Assembly: GCA_022376925.1 (NCBI GenBank)
Contig: JAIOJX010000032.1
Span: 98,820,794-98,884,793, forward strand
Source of the DNA: Tragulus kanchil
Taxonomy: Eukaryota; Chordata; Mammalia; Artiodactyla; Tragulidae
DNA: 64,000 nucleotides
Direction: 5' to 3'
In this document: piece by piece, positions 46,187 through 58,234 of the stretch
How positions within the stretch are numbered: the first letter of the stretch is position 1
Layout of the letters: every line of letters begins with the position of its first letter
Made by a program: the position numbers and the translations under genes
Notes under the pieces: model-generated
What the model saw: the letters and a program-made list of their open reading frames with translations, nothing else
Database searches by the model: none
Told to the model about the DNA's origin: nothing

Positions 46187-46246
46187 GGAGTCTGGTGGGC
46201 TACAGTCCATGAGGCCACAAGAGTCAGACGTGGCTGAATGAGTAAA
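46187..46246 (+). mobile_element. Bov-tA SINE, right part, copy 1
   Basis: GGAGTCTGGTGGGCTACAGT then GAGTCAGACGTGGCTGAATG completes the SINE begun at 45121. Copies at 47320-47379 and 48401-48460. Confidence 0.9.
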
Positions 46247-46516
46247 ACGTTCACTTTTTCCTCAGAAAAGGTGTCTATACAAGTCAGATGTGAAATGACT
46301 CAGGGTTAAGATGAAGAAATTCTTTGTTGCCCCATGAGCAGCATCAGGCTACGGCTTCCCCGTCTGACTTCTCCACATGTGTTCACTCTGACCACCTGTT
46401 CCCAAGCTCTTGGTTTCTCTCAGTTTCATGCTGGGATAGAGCCCAACCCAACATCCCTAGCCTGGTGCGATTTCAGGTTTCTGCCAGCTCTGCATTCCAG
46501 AATTCAGTGTCTTCTT

Positions 46517-47283
46517 TATGGAAGACAGTATGGAGATTCCTTAAACAACTAACAATAGAAGCACCATGTGACCCAGAAATCCCACTATTAGGCTTATACA
46601 TTGATGAAATCAAAATTTAAAGAGACACCTGTATCCCAATGTTCATTACAGCACTCTGTAGAATACCTAGGACATGGAAGCAACCTAGATGTCCATCAAC
46701 AAATGAATGGATAAAGAAACTGTGGTACATATATACAATGGAATATTTCTCAGCCATAAAAAGAAATGCAGAAGATTCAGTTCTAACAAGGTGGATGAAG
46801 GTAGAACCTATTATATAAAGTGAAATAAGTCAAAAAGAGAAGAATAAATACAGTATACTAACATATATATATGGAATCTAGACAGATGGTATTGATAAAT
46901 ACACATGCAGAGCAGCAATGGAGAAACAAACATAAAGAACAGACTTATGGACATTGTGGGGAGGAAAGATCAGGTGAGAGGTATGGAAAGAGTAACGTGG
47001 AAACCTACACTATCATATATAAAAGAGATAATCATTGTGAAAAAGCTGTAAGACTAAGCAAACTTTTATGGGGGCTATGCAACAACCTAGAGGGGTGGTA
47101 TGGAGTGGGGGAAGAGAGGAGGGCTCAGATGGGAGGGGTCAGGGATATACCTATGACTGATTTGGGATTATGTATAGCTGTAAACAACAAAACTCTGTAA
47201 AAGATGTATAACAATAACTTCACTGTACGCCTGAAACTAATGCAACATTGTCAATTAACTATATTCCAATTAAAAAAAAAAAG
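46517..47283 (+). mobile_element. L1 3' end, copy 2 (false duplicate)
   Basis: Copy of 45384-46150 in duplication 14. It has no left target duplication, confirming that it is not an independent insertion. Confidence 0.9.
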
Positions 47284-47319
47284 ACCCTTGGGCGAAGAAG
47301 ATAATGTAATTAAAAAAGA

Positions 47320-47379
47320 GGAGTCTGGTGGGCTACAGTCCATGAGGCCACAAGAGTCAGACGTGGCTGAATGAGTAAA
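47320..47379 (+). mobile_element. Bov-tA SINE, right part, copy 2
   Basis: Copy of 46187-46246. Confidence 0.9.
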
Positions 47380-47879
47380 ACGTTCACTTTTTCCTCAGAA
47401 AAGGTGTCTATACAAGTCAGATGTGAAATGACTCAGGGTTAAGATGAAGAAATTCTTTGTTGCCCCATGAGCAGCATCAGGCTACGGCTTCCCCGTCTGA
47501 CTTCTCCACATGTGTTCACTCTGACCACCTGTTCCCAAGCTCTTGGTTTTCTCTCAGTTTCATGCTGGGATAGAGCCCAACCCAACATCCCTAGCCTGGT
47601 GCGATTTCAGGTTTCTGCCAGCTCTGCATTCCAGAATTCAGTGCTTCTTCTTTGGTTTAGGATACAGAGTGTACTACAAAAGCGTGGTGCCAGGGACTGT
47701 GGCTGAGGAAGGCCTAGAGGTGGGCTTCTCTGCTTCCCCAGCATCACTGCAGGAATGAGCCCTCTGTGCCTGTCTTCAGAGCCATCAGCCATAGTGTCAC
47801 ATGAAGGCACTGAGCAGGCAGGGCACAGGACTTATTCATGAGTCTTGGCATCAGCAGATATGTTCTGGTATTTCTGAAA

Positions 47880-48335
47880 GAGTGCGAGATTTGGAATCAG
47901 AAAACTTGGTCTGAGTCATGGTTCTGTCATTGACTAATTATAAAAACTGGAGCAAGTCATTTAACTGCTAGAGAGACATTCCCTACCATTCAGTGACAAC
48001 AGTCATTTAACGTGGATACATCTACACGGTGGTTACTAACGCTAGCTCCTTTATTAAAACACTCTTATAGGTGCAAGGGATATTTGTCATGAATTTCTAC
48101 TCTGCTTGCATAGACAAAGTATTTATAGCAGTTGCCAATTACAGCATTAAAGAAAGCATGGCACTGGGACTAAGAACAGGGACTCCTGTAAGTGTGAGAC
48201 TGCCAGAATTCACATCTCTTAGCTAGCTATGACCTTTGTTAAGTTAATCTATCTCTGGGTGTCTCCATTTTCCCATCGGTAAACTAGGGCTTGTTGTAGA
48301 AGTACCTAACTCGTAGAGGTTTTCTGAATGCAACA
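47880..48335 (+). mobile_element. Two MIR SINE relics, copy 1
   Basis: A first MIR at about 47880-47990 (GATTTGGAATCAGAAAACTT, GTTCTGTCATTGACTAATTA, AGCAAGTCATTTAACTGC) and a second at about 48165-48335 (ATGACCTTTGTTAAGTTAAT, TCTCCATTTTCCCATCGGTA). Duplicated at 48961-49415. Confidence 0.7.
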
Positions 48336-48400
48336 TTGTCAATTAACTATATTCCAATTAAAAAAAGACCCTTGGGCGAAGAAGATAATGTAATTAAAGA

Positions 48401-48460
48401 GGAGTCTGGTGGGCTACAGTCCATGAGGCCACAAGAGTCAGACGTGGCTGAATGAGTAAA
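48401..48460 (+). mobile_element. Bov-tA SINE, right part, copy 3
   Basis: Third copy of 46187-46246, preceded by a 40-bp L1 tail remnant. Confidence 0.9.
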
Positions 48461-48960
48461 ACGTTCACTTTTTCCTCAGAAAAGGTGTCTATACAAGTCA
48501 GATGTGAAATGACTCAGGGTTAAGATGAAGAAATTCTTTGTTGCCCCATGAGCAGCATCAGGCTACGGCTTCCCCGTCTGACTTCTCCACATGTGTTCAC
48601 TCTGACCACCTGTTCCCAAGCTCTTGGTTTTCTCTCAGTTTCATGCTGGGATAGAGCCCAACCCAACATCCCTAGCCTGGTGCGATTTCAGGTTTCTGCC
48701 AGCTCTGCATTCCAGAATTCAGTGCTTCTTCTTTGGTTTAGGATACAGAGTGTACTACAAAAGCGTGGTGCCAGGGACTGTGGCTGAGGAAGGCCTAGAG
48801 GTGGGCTTCTCTGCTTCCCCAGCATCACTGCAGGAATGAGCCCTCTGTGCCTGTCTTCAGAGCCATCAGCCATAGTGTCACATGAAGGCACTGAGCAGGC
48901 AGGGCACAGGACTTATTCATGAGTCTTGGCATCAGCAGATATGTTCTGGTATTTCTGAAA

Positions 48961-49415
48961 GAGTGCGAGATTTGGAATCAGAAAACTTGGTCTGAGTCAT
49001 GGTTCTGTCATTGACTAATTATAAAAACTGGAGCAAGTCATTTAACTGCTAGAGAGACATTCCTACCATTCAGTGACAACAGTCATTTAACGTGGATACA
49101 TCTACACGGTGGTTACTAACGCTAGCTCCTTTATTAAAACACTCTTATAGGTGCAAGGGATATTTGTCATGAATTTCTACTCTGCTTGCATAGACAAAGT
49201 ATTTATAGCAGTTGCCAATTACAGCATTAAAGAAAGCATGGCACTGGGACTAAGAACAGGGACTCCTGTAAGTGTGAGACTGCCAGAATTCACATCTCTT
49301 AGCTAGCTATGACCTTTGTTAAGTTAATCTATCTCTGGGTGTCTCCATTTTCCCATCGGTAAACTAGGGCTTGTTGTAGAAGTACCTAACTCGTAGAGGT
49401 TTTCTGAGGATTTTG
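48961..49415 (+). mobile_element. Two MIR SINE relics, copy 2
   Basis: Copy of 47880-48335. The true continuation of the second MIR (GAGGATTTTGAGAGTTAAC) is visible only after this copy. Confidence 0.7.
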
Positions 49416-49595
49416 AGAGTTAACAAACATAAAGCTCTTAGAACTATAACCATCACAGAGGAGCCTGTCTCAATGTTAGCTACAATGATTATATGTCCAA
49501 CTCACAGTAATTCACCTTAAATACCTCCCTCATCGACAGCCATTTTCTTTCTTTCACTCCCTGGTCATATTTGATTGGCCCTAGGGAGTGAAATT

Positions 49596-49797
49596 GTTAC
49601 TCGCTCAGTCGTGTCAGACTCTTTGGAACCCCATGGACTGTAGCCCCACAGGCTTTGCTGTCCATGGGATTCTCCAGGCAAGAATACTGGAGTGGGTAGC
49701 CAATCCCTTCTCCAGAAGATCTTCCCAACCCAGAGATTGAACCCGGGTCTCTAATATTATAGGCAGATTTTTTAACTGTCTGAGCCACTAGGGAAAC
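49596..49797 (-). mobile_element. Bov-tA SINE, antisense
   Basis: From GCTCAGTCGTGTCAGACTCT through CAGGCAAGAATACTGGAGTG to the reversed head CTGAGCCACTAGGGAAAC. Duplication 16 begins inside its last 28 bp. Confidence 0.93.
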
Positions 49798-49888
49798 ACT
49801 CGGAGGTGGGCCCTGGTCTTAAATTGAAGGGTCAAAGTTCCTTCCATGGTAATTTGGGAATGAAACCAAATAATAATGTGTGTATGTG

Positions 49889-50065
49889 TGAGAGAGACAG
49901 ACAGAAAAGGACAAAGGATTTGTGATAAATATGCCCGTAAGGTTTGGGACAAACATATTCCCCCTAATTCCCACCTGCAGACTAGGGTTGTAGGAAGGGA
50001 AACAGAGAGACCCACAGAGAGAAACAGAGACAGAGAGAGGCAGTCAAAGATGGAGAGAGCAAAAG
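49889..50065. repeat. GA-rich low-complexity tract, copy 1
   Basis: Repeated AGAGAGAC, ACAGAGAGAC and GAGAGAGGC segments. The 87-codon frame over it (arginine- and glutamate-rich) is a low-complexity product. Copy 2 is at 51019-51195. Confidence 0.8.
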
Positions 50066-51018
50066 AAGCCAACACACACATGCAGAGTGGAACACAGGTG
50101 AGAGAGACCGTCAGGCAGCTTTATAGGCCCTGGTTCTAGTACCTCCTTGAAGCCCACCTGCGTGTCTAACCTTGCATTCCAGAGAACACTCCTGTGTCAT
50201 TATAACAAATCCCTCTGAATCAGTCAGGATAGGCTAATTTTCACTGCTGTGACAGTACTCCCCAAATCACAGTGGTTTCCTGCCACATGGGTTTTGCTTT
50301 ATGTTCCAACTGACCTGTGCTACCAGGACGCTATTTCTTATCATCCGCACTCAGGGATGCAGTCTGTATCCTGACATGCTTTCATGATAGCTTTAGTAGG
50401 AAATAAATGTGACAAATATGCATTGATTCAAAAATTTTCTCTTGAAAGTGACAAATTGCTTCTGCTTACAATTTTACTGGCCAAACAAGTCACATGACGA
50501 TGCTTACCTTAAATTAAAGGCATGAAGGAAACTTAACCATGTAGCAATAAACAGTAACCAGACTGTTTCTGAACATCCTCTGATAACTACCACCCTATTT
50601 TCTTCTCAGTTTACTTTGAATTACTTCCTGTCAAAATAACAAAAAATCCTAACTAGCAGCAATGATAAGAAAAGAAATTCTTTGTTCCCTAGGTGGTAGG
50701 ATGTTAGTTTGTCTGGGACAAGAGGTCAGTGCTTTTGGACCCCAGAGAAGAAAACAAAAGAGAAGATAGAGTCATGGATGAAAGGTGTGGTATTTGAGCT
50801 GGGCTATGGAGAGGGGAGTATTTGCCTAGCACTTTCATGACTCAGTCATCAAAACTTTAAAATCGTACGGGAAAACCATACTGAATGTTGTGGTTTATGG
50901 TTTTAACTGTCTGAGCCACTAGGAAACACTCGGAGGTGGGCCCTGGTCTTAAATTGAAGGGTCAAAGTTCCTTCCATGGTAATTTGGGAATGAAACCAAA
51001 TAATAATGTGTGTATGTG

Positions 51019-51195
51019 TGAGAGAGACAGACAGAAAAGGACAAAGGATTTGTGATAAATATGCCCGTAAGGTTTGGGACAAACATATTCCCCCTAATTC
51101 CCACCTGCAGACTAGGGTTGTAGGAAGGGAAACAGAGAGACCCACAGAGAGAAACAGAGACAGAGAGAGGCAGTCAAAGATGGAGAGAGCAAAAG
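51019..51195. repeat. GA-rich low-complexity tract, copy 2
   Basis: Identical copy of 49889-50065. Confidence 0.8.
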
Positions 51196-52065
51196 AAGCC
51201 AACACACACATGCAGAGTGGAACACAGGTGAGAGAGACCGTCAGGCAGCTTTATAGGCCCTGGTTCTAGTACCTCCTTGAAGCCCACCTGCGTGTCTAAC
51301 CTTGCATTCCAGAGAACACTCCTGTGTCATTATAACAAATCCCTCTGAATCAGTCAGGATAGGCTAATTTTCACTGCTGTGACAGTACTCCCCAAATCAC
51401 AGTGGTTTCCTGCCACATGGGTTTTGCTTTATGTTCCAACTGACCTGTGCTACCAGGACGCTATTTCTTATCATCCGCACTCAGGGATGCAGTCTGTATC
51501 CTGACATGCTTTCATGATAGCTTTAGTAGGAAATAAATGTGACAAATATGCATTGATTCAAAAATTTTCTCTTGAAAGTGACAAATTGCTTCTGCTTACA
51601 ATTTTACTGGCCAAACAAGTCACATGACGATGCTTACCTTAAATTAAAGGCATGAAGGAAACTTAACCATGTAGCAATAAACAGTAACCAGACTGTTTCT
51701 GAACATCCTCTGATAACTACCACCCTATTTTCTTCTCAGTTTACTTTGAATTACTTCCTGTCAAAATAACAAAAAATCCTAACTAGCAGCAATGATAAGA
51801 AAAGAAATTCTTTGTTCCCTAGGTGGTAGGATGTTAGTTTGTCTGGGACAAGAGGTCAGTGCTTTTGGACCCCAGAGAAGAAAACAAAAGAGAAGATAGA
51901 GTCATGGATGAAAGGTGTGGTATTTGAGCTGGGCTATGGAGAGGGGAGTATTTGCCTAGCACTTTCATGACTCAGTCATCAAAACTTTAAAATCGTACAG
52001 GGTATGATGAACCTTGGGGGTCATGCAGGCTAGAGTCTGTATCCTGTTCTTTAAGGACTGAATGC

Positions 52066-52210
52066 AGGAGACCTGGGTTCAATCCATGGGTTGGGAAGAT
52101 CCCTGGGAAAGGGAAGAGTTACCCATTTCAGTATTCTTGCCTGGAGAATTCCACGCCTCGTCCATGTAGTCGAAAAGAATTGGATACCACTGAGCGACTT
52201 CACTTTCTAG
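52066..52210 (+). mobile_element. Bov-tA SINE, head-truncated, copy 1
   Basis: Starts near AATGCAGGAGACCTGGGTTC and keeps the body to CCACTGAGCGACTTCACTTT. The first 40 bp of the tRNA-like head are absent. Copy 2 is at 53177-53321. Confidence 0.9.
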
Positions 52211-53176
52211 CTGACTAATAGCAAACACTTAGAATATCACAGGACACTGACTAGCTGTTGAGGAAAATGTAACCTGTCTTTCCTTATCTCCTTACACAAT
52301 GTTCTCCTCTTTTTAGTTACTGTTGCTGCAAAATTTTCATCTTATTTTCCCCTTGGGGGATCTAAACACTTCATACTGACAGTATCATTGGGAGTCATGT
52401 GATTGAGGGGTTTGCCATTTTACTGGGAAGACTAATTGTTGGCATAAAATTCGTTGCCTTGGTGTTATCAGCCAACAAACTTGAGGCTCCAAGATACCAT
52501 CTGTTTCTCCAAAACATTTTTTTCCCCAGAATCTTCCCTGAGAATATAATTTTCCACATAACTTCAGAGTTTCATTTTTTTTTTTTACCTGTTAGTGGAA
52601 ATTTGGAAGTATTTTTCTTCTTTTTTTTTTTTTATTAATAAGCAACCTGTAAAACTAAAGACAGATGCAGCCATAGCATAGTAGTTGAAACCGTGACAAA
52701 TTCTTCTGTTACAATTTACGGCCAAACAAGTCACATGACGATGCTTACCTTAAATTAAAGGCATGAAGGAAACTTAACCATGTAGCAATAAACAGTAACC
52801 AGACTGTTTCTGAACATCCTCTGATAACTACCACCCTATTTTCTTCTCAGTTTACTTTGAATTACTTCCTGTCAAAATAACAAAAAATCCTAACTAGCAG
52901 CAATGATAAGAAAAGAAATTCTTTGTTCCCTAGGTGGTAGGATGTTAGTTTGTCTGGGACAAGAGGTCAGTGCTTTTGGACCCCAGAGAAGAAAACAAAA
53001 GAGAAGATAGAGTCATGGATGAAAGGTGTGGTATTTGAGCTGGGCTATGGAGAGGGGAGTATTTGCCTAGCACTTTCATGACTCAGTCATCAAAACTTTA
53101 AAATCGTACAGGGTATGATGAACCTTGGGGGTCATGCAGGCTAGAGTCTGTATCCTGTTCTTTAAGGACTGAATGC

Positions 53177-53321
53177 AGGAGACCTGGGTTCAATCCATGG
53201 GTTGGGAAGATCCCTGGGAAAGGGAAGAGTTACCCATTTCAGTATTCTTGCCTGGAGAATTCCACGCCTCGTCCATGTAGTCGAAAAGAATTGGATACCA
53301 CTGAGCGACTTCACTTTCTAG
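53177..53321 (+). mobile_element. Bov-tA SINE, head-truncated, copy 2
   Basis: Identical copy of 52066-52210. Confidence 0.9.
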
Positions 53322-53802
53322 CTGACTAATAGCAAACACTTAGAATATCACAGGACACTGACTAGCTGTTGAGGAAAATGTAACCTGTCTTTCCTTATCT
53401 CCTTACACAATGTTCTCCTCTTTTTAGTTACTGTTGCTGCAAAATTTTCATCTTATTTTCCCCTTGGGGGATCTAAACACTTCATACTGACAGTATCATT
53501 GGGAGTCATGTGATTGAGGGGTTTGCCATTTTACTGGGAAGACTAATTGTTGGCATAAAATTCGTTGCCTTGGTGTTATCAGCCAACAAACTTGAGGCTC
53601 CAAGATACCATCTGTTTCTCCAAAACATTTTTTTCCCCAGAATCTTCCCTGAGAATATAATTTTCCACATAACTTCAGAGTTTCATTTTTTTTTTTACCT
53701 GTTAGTGGAAATTTGGAAGTATTTTTCTTCTTTTTTTTTTTTATTAATAAGCAACCTGTAAAACTAAAGACAGATGCAGCCATAGCATAGTAGTTGAAAC
53801 CT

Positions 53803-54712
53803 AGTGATATACATTTCTAATACAGAGCTTGAAATAGGCTCTCCTTTGTCTAAAACCATCAATGGGTCCCCAATTAACTACATTGTGAAGTTCAGGTACA
53901 ATTTCTGTAATATTGCCTATGATATGTCATCCTTCTCTACTTTTTGCTTTGGTCCATATTATTCCTTCATGTTGTACTTTCCCTCACAACTCAAACCACT
54001 GAAATCTGTTGCACAGAAAAACATTTAGAGTGCATTTAGTTGCAAGTAATAGAAGAACCAACTCAGATACTTAAGCAAGAGTGGAATTGATTGACTCATA
54101 TATTTGGGGAGTCCACAAGTATGGGAAACCCAGTAGTGGATGTAAACCTGTGGCTTACCACTGTCACAGAGGGATGTTCTTTCTCTTTGATCTACTTTTA
54201 GGGAGTCAGTTTCATTTCTTGAGATCTCAAAATAAGTGATAATATCCCCATGGATTGCATGCCCTCTACTTTCATCAGGGAGAAGAATAACATTTGTGTT
54301 TATTTAGCTTCTGAACTAATTTCCAATCTTCCTCTGATTATACCTTTATAAGTCAGTTGTCCACTCTAGATTACTCTGAATAGTGTAATGGGGGGCACTG
54401 AATGCCTTAAGCTTGGGTTGTGTACACATTGCATTCCTGAACAAGTCATGGAGACAGACTTGGCAATATGTTCCCTGCCCCCATCTCTATCCCAATCCCT
54501 ACCTAAATTTCTTAGTTTGAATTTCCCCAGTTGGAGTTTCCGAATCTAGAAGAAAGGTCCATGAAAATATGCCTGCTGGAGTTACAATCATAAATACATC
54601 TAACATGGTCACACTTAACCTTGTCTATAGACTCAAAAAATATGGAGGATCAATTATATTCCAGATATTCTATTAGATACAGTCCTAGGCTTAAAGGAAG
54701 TCAGATCTAGTG
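53803..54712. other. Unique non-coding stretch
   Basis: AT-rich; no gene or clear repeat recognised. It may hold old L2-like remains near 53830-54020. Confidence 0.45.
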
Positions 54713-54714
54713 GG

Positions 54715-54903
54715 TGTGTGTTGCTCAGTCGTGTCTGACTCTTTGCGATCCCATGGACTATAGCCCTCGGCTTCTCTGTCCATGAGATTGTCCAGGCAAG
54801 AATAGCCACCTCTTCTCCCAGGGATCTTTCTGACCCAGGGATCGAACCCTGATCTCCTGCATTGCAGGCAGATTCTTTACTTTCTGAACCACTAGGGAAG
54901 CCC
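54715..54903 (-). mobile_element. Bov-tA SINE, antisense
   Basis: From TTGCTCAGTCGTGTCTGACT through AGGGATCGAACCCTGATCTC to the reversed head ACCACTAGGGAAGCCC. Well preserved. Confidence 0.95.
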
Positions 54904-55234
54904 TGGGTATGAAGTGGGAGAGGAAAAATACAGAAGCTTTTGAGAAGCATTTCTGTTCAGATTTTGTGACAGAGGGAAGCACATGGTGCTGTATGAGCCC
55001 AGGAAAGAGGAGAGGACACTCATTATGGAGAGTTGGGGTGGGTGGAGCCAGGGAGGGCTTTTCAGAGGAGATGACCCTGAGCCAAACTGAGGAGACACTT
55101 GGACTTAATCAGGTAGGAATGTGGAAAGAGCAGAGAGGAAAGAATGGCATTCCAGACAGGCACCATGGTATGTGTGAAGACATAGGAATGGAAGAAAGCA
55201 TAGCTGTTTGAATAATGGAACAAGTTTAGTATAA

Positions 55235-55660
55235 CATGGGGTTAAGGGTGTGGACTCTGACATTGAAATGCCTGGGAATACATGCCAATTCTACCATTTT
55301 AGAGGCTGCATGATGAGTAAGTTTCATGACCTTTCTGAGTCCACAAGGCTCCTCTCTCCATGGGATTCTTCAGGTAAGAATGAAGAAGTGGGTTGCTATT
55401 TCCTCCTCCAGAGAATCTTCCCGGCCCAGGGATAGAACCCTGGTCTTCTGCATTGCAGGCAGATTCTTTATGGTCTAAGTCAACAGGGAATCCCCTTCCC
55501 CATTATAAAATATGTATAATAATACATATTTTATTATTACTCATATTTTATGAGTAACTGCCTCATTAAGACTGCTGGTAATGATTAAATGAGTTATTGT
55601 ATGTAAAGCACTTGAATTAAGCTGTACCAAAGAAGCCCTGTAAAAATGTTGGTGACTCTT
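55235..55660 (+). mobile_element. MIR SINE split by a Bov-tA, copy 1
   Basis: The left half (GTGTGGACTCTGACATTGAA to CATGACCTTTCTGAG) is at 55235-55342 and the right half (CCATTATAAAATATGTATAA to GTTGGTGACTCTTATCAT) at 55497-55660. The order is that of one MIR interrupted by the SINE at 55346-55494. Confidence 0.7.
55346..55494 (-). mobile_element. Bov-tA SINE nested in MIR, copy 1
   Basis: Antisense, lacking the 3' part of the Bov-A body. Contains CTCCATGGGATTCTTCAGGT, AGGGATAGAACCCTGGTCTT and the reversed head CAACAGGGAATCCCC. Confidence 0.9.
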
Positions 55661-56352
55661 ATCATGGCCAGGGCTGTGTGTATGTAGGGGCCCACCTACT
55701 TGCCTGTTTGGAAGAAACCAAGACTGGGAAGTGGATGAGAAATCTGGGAGAATTTGATATAGATAATACAGCCTTGCTTTACTTTTGGTCTCAGCCCTGG
55801 CAGAAATTCAAGGTCTGAGAACTATAAAGACTGTCATTGTTCTTTTCTAAATGGATGGTCTGAGCTGCTGAGTCAGGGCTATTTGGCATGATCGTATCAA
55901 TGTTGTCATCTTATCATTACTATAATCATTTCTGCTTAGCAGTCTCCTCGGCTCAAAAAATAAGTCAGGAGAGCTTATACTTAAAGGTTTATGCTTTGGA
56001 ATCAGACATCTGGTTTGATATATGACATATCTTATCATATTTGTGTGTCTTTTAAAGCTCACACCAACTCTCTGAATAGGCCTGGTCATTTCCATTTTCA
56101 TACAAGGAAATTTATCCCAGGAAAGAGGAGAGGACACTCATTATGGAGAGTTGGGGTGGGTGGAGCCAGGGAGGGCTTTTCAGAGGAGATGACCCTGAGC
56201 CAAACTGAGGAGACACTTGGACTTAATCAGGTAGGAATGTGGAAAGAGCAGAGAGGAAAGAATGGCATTCCAGACAGGCACCATGGTATGTGTGAAGACA
56301 TAGGAATGGAAGAAAGCATAGCTGTTTGAATAATGGAACAAGTTTAGTATAA

Positions 56353-56778
56353 CATGGGGTTAAGGGTGTGGACTCTGACATTGAAATGCCTGGGAATACA
56401 TGCCAATTCTACCATTTTAGAGGCTGCATGATGAGTAAGTTTCATGACCTTTCTGAGTCCACAAGGCTCCTCTCTCCATGGGATTCTTCAGGTAAGAATG
56501 AAGAAGTGGGTTGCTATTTCCTCCTCCAGAGAATCTTCCCGGCCCAGGGATAGAACCCTGGTCTTCTGCATTGCAGGCAGATTCTTTATGGTCTAAGTCA
56601 ACAGGGAATCCCCTTCCCCATTATAAAATATGTATAATAATACATATTTTATTATTACTCATATTTTATGAGTAACTGCCTCATTAAGACTGCTGGTAAT
56701 GATTAAATGAGTTATTGTATGTAAAGCACTTGAATTAAGCTGTACCAAAGAAGCCCTGTAAAAATGTTGGTGACTCTT
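56353..56778 (+). mobile_element. MIR SINE split by a Bov-tA, copy 2
   Basis: Identical copy of 55235-55660. Confidence 0.7.
56464..56612 (-). mobile_element. Bov-tA SINE nested in MIR, copy 2
   Basis: Identical copy of 55346-55494. Confidence 0.9.
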
Positions 56779-57270
56779 ATCATGGCCAGGGCTGTGTGTA
56801 TGTAGGGGCCCACCTACTTGCCTGTTTGGAAGAAACCAAGACTGGGAAGTGGATGAGAAATCTGGGAGAATTTGATATAGATAATACAGCCTTGCTTTAC
56901 TTTTGGTCTCAGCCCTGGCAGAAATTCAAGGTCTGAGAACTATAAAGACTGTCATTGTTCTTTTCTAAATGGATGGTCTGAGCTGCTGAGTCAGGGCTAT
57001 TTGGCATGATCATATCAATGTTGTCATCTTATCATTACTATAATCATTTCTGCTTAGCAGTCTCCTCGGCTCAAAAAATAAGTCAGGAGAGCTTATACTT
57101 AAAGGTTTATGCTTTGGAATCAGACAGATCTATCTGGTTTGATATATGACATATCTTATCATATTTGTGTGTCTTTTAAAGCTCACACCAACTCTCTGAA
57201 TAGGCCTGGTCATTTCCATTTTTCATACAAGGAAACTAGGGTATGGAGAAGTAGCCCTCCTTCCACCTGT

Positions 57271-58040
57271 AAAAAGGTTTTTATTCAAGTACAGTTGATT
57301 TACAATGTTGTATTAGTTTCTGGTATACAACAAAATGATATATATGTGTGTATGTGTATATATTTACATATATGTATATATCTGTGTATATATATATGTG
57401 AATATATATAATATATAATATATTCTTTTTCATTATGTTTTATTACAGAATATTGAATATAGTTGCTTATGCTACACAGTAGGAAGGCCTTGTTTTTTAT
57501 CCATTCTATATATAATAATTTGCATCTGCTAATCCTGAACCCCCAATTCATCCCTCCAATCCCTCAACCACAAGTCTGTTCTCTTTCTGTGACTCTTTCT
57601 TTTTTGTAGATATGTTAGTTTGTGCCATAGTTTCGAGTCCACATAAAAGTGACACCATATGGTATTTGTCTTTCTCTTTCTGACTTAATTTACTTAGTAT
57701 GATAATTTCTAGGGCCATCCATGTTGCTGCAAATGGCATTGTTTCATTCTTTTTAGTGGCTCAGTAGTATTCCATCGTGCATATGTGTGTGTGTTTTATC
57801 TATTCATCTGTCACTGGACACTTGGGTTTTTCCCATGTCTTGGCTGTTATCAATAGTGCTGCTATGAATATATTTCTGTATGTATCTTTTCAAATTAATA
57901 GTTTTCTCCAGATATATACCCAGAAATGAGATTACTGGGCCAAATGGTAGCTCTATTTTTAGTTTATTAAGGGAACTCCATACTGTTTTCCATAGTGGTT
58001 ACACCAGTTTACATTCCCACCAACAGTGTAGGAGGGTTCC
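57271..58040 (-). mobile_element. 5'-truncated L1, antisense
   Basis: About 770 bp: 3' end with T-run at 57279, AT-rich variable part (57335-57420), then the ORF2 carboxyl end. On the minus strand 57548-57739 is an open frame of 63 codons with L1 ORF2 residues such as MPFAATWMALEI and SQKEKDKYHMVS. Upstream on that strand the reading is interrupted by stops. The truncation point is near 58040 (TAGGAGGGTTCC). No target duplication was found. Confidence 0.9.
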
Positions 58041-58234
58041 CTGGAGTTTTGATGTTAAGATGAGATAGTGCTTGTGGGCCAGTCACCATCATGGAGGGAA
58101 AACTATTCATTGAGACTACTGTAAAAAGAGTTCATGATTAATCTAGTTAAACTGCAACCCTCCTACATTATTTATTTAAATCATCTTGCTTTATTTTTCT
58201 CCAGAAAATGCCTTACCATATAGCATACTATATT

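Larger units (their letters stand above)
45384..47644 (+). repeat. Direct duplication 14 (offset 1133)
   Basis: Copy 1 is 45384-46516 and copy 2 is 46517-47644. The interiors match; one T is missing at the TTTCTCTCAG run near 46412 in copy 1. The last bases of copy 1 are altered. Confidence 0.95.
47239..49406 (+). repeat. Direct duplication 15 (offset 1088, then 1081)
   Basis: Copy 1 is 47239-48325 and copy 2 is 48327-49406. In the first 75 bp of copy 2, two A-runs are shortened (11 to 7 and 6 to 3). One C is lost in a CCC run near 49062. The first 400 bp also occur at 46106, making three copies. Confidence 0.95.
49770..51998 (+). repeat. Direct duplication 16 (offset 1131, then 1130)
   Basis: Copy 1 is 49770-50868 and copy 2 is 50900-51998, with a 31-bp spacer (50869-50899). 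One G is lost from a GGG run 22 bp into copy 2. A GA-rich low-complexity tract is in both copies. Confidence 0.95.
51578..53802 (+). repeat. Direct duplication 17 (offset 1115, then 1111)
   Basis: Copy 1 is 51578-52692 and copy 2 is 52693-53802, with no spacer. Four single-base deletions fall in the first 32 bp of copy 2 and account exactly for the change of offset. T-runs near 52570, 52625 and their copies differ by a base or two. The first 420 bp also occur at 50448, making three copies. Confidence 0.95.
54998..57235 (+). repeat. Direct duplication 18 (offset 1118, then 1125)
   Basis: Copy 1 is 54998-56110 and copy 2 is 56116-57235. Interior differences are a CpG-type G/A at 55892/57010, and, 105 bp before the end, a 6-bp insertion GATCTA in copy 2 near 57126. 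One T-run also differs. Confidence 0.95.

Noticed and set aside
57548..57739. 63-codon antisense frame with recognisable protein content
   Set aside because: It is the carboxyl end of L1 ORF2 in a truncated element, not a host gene.
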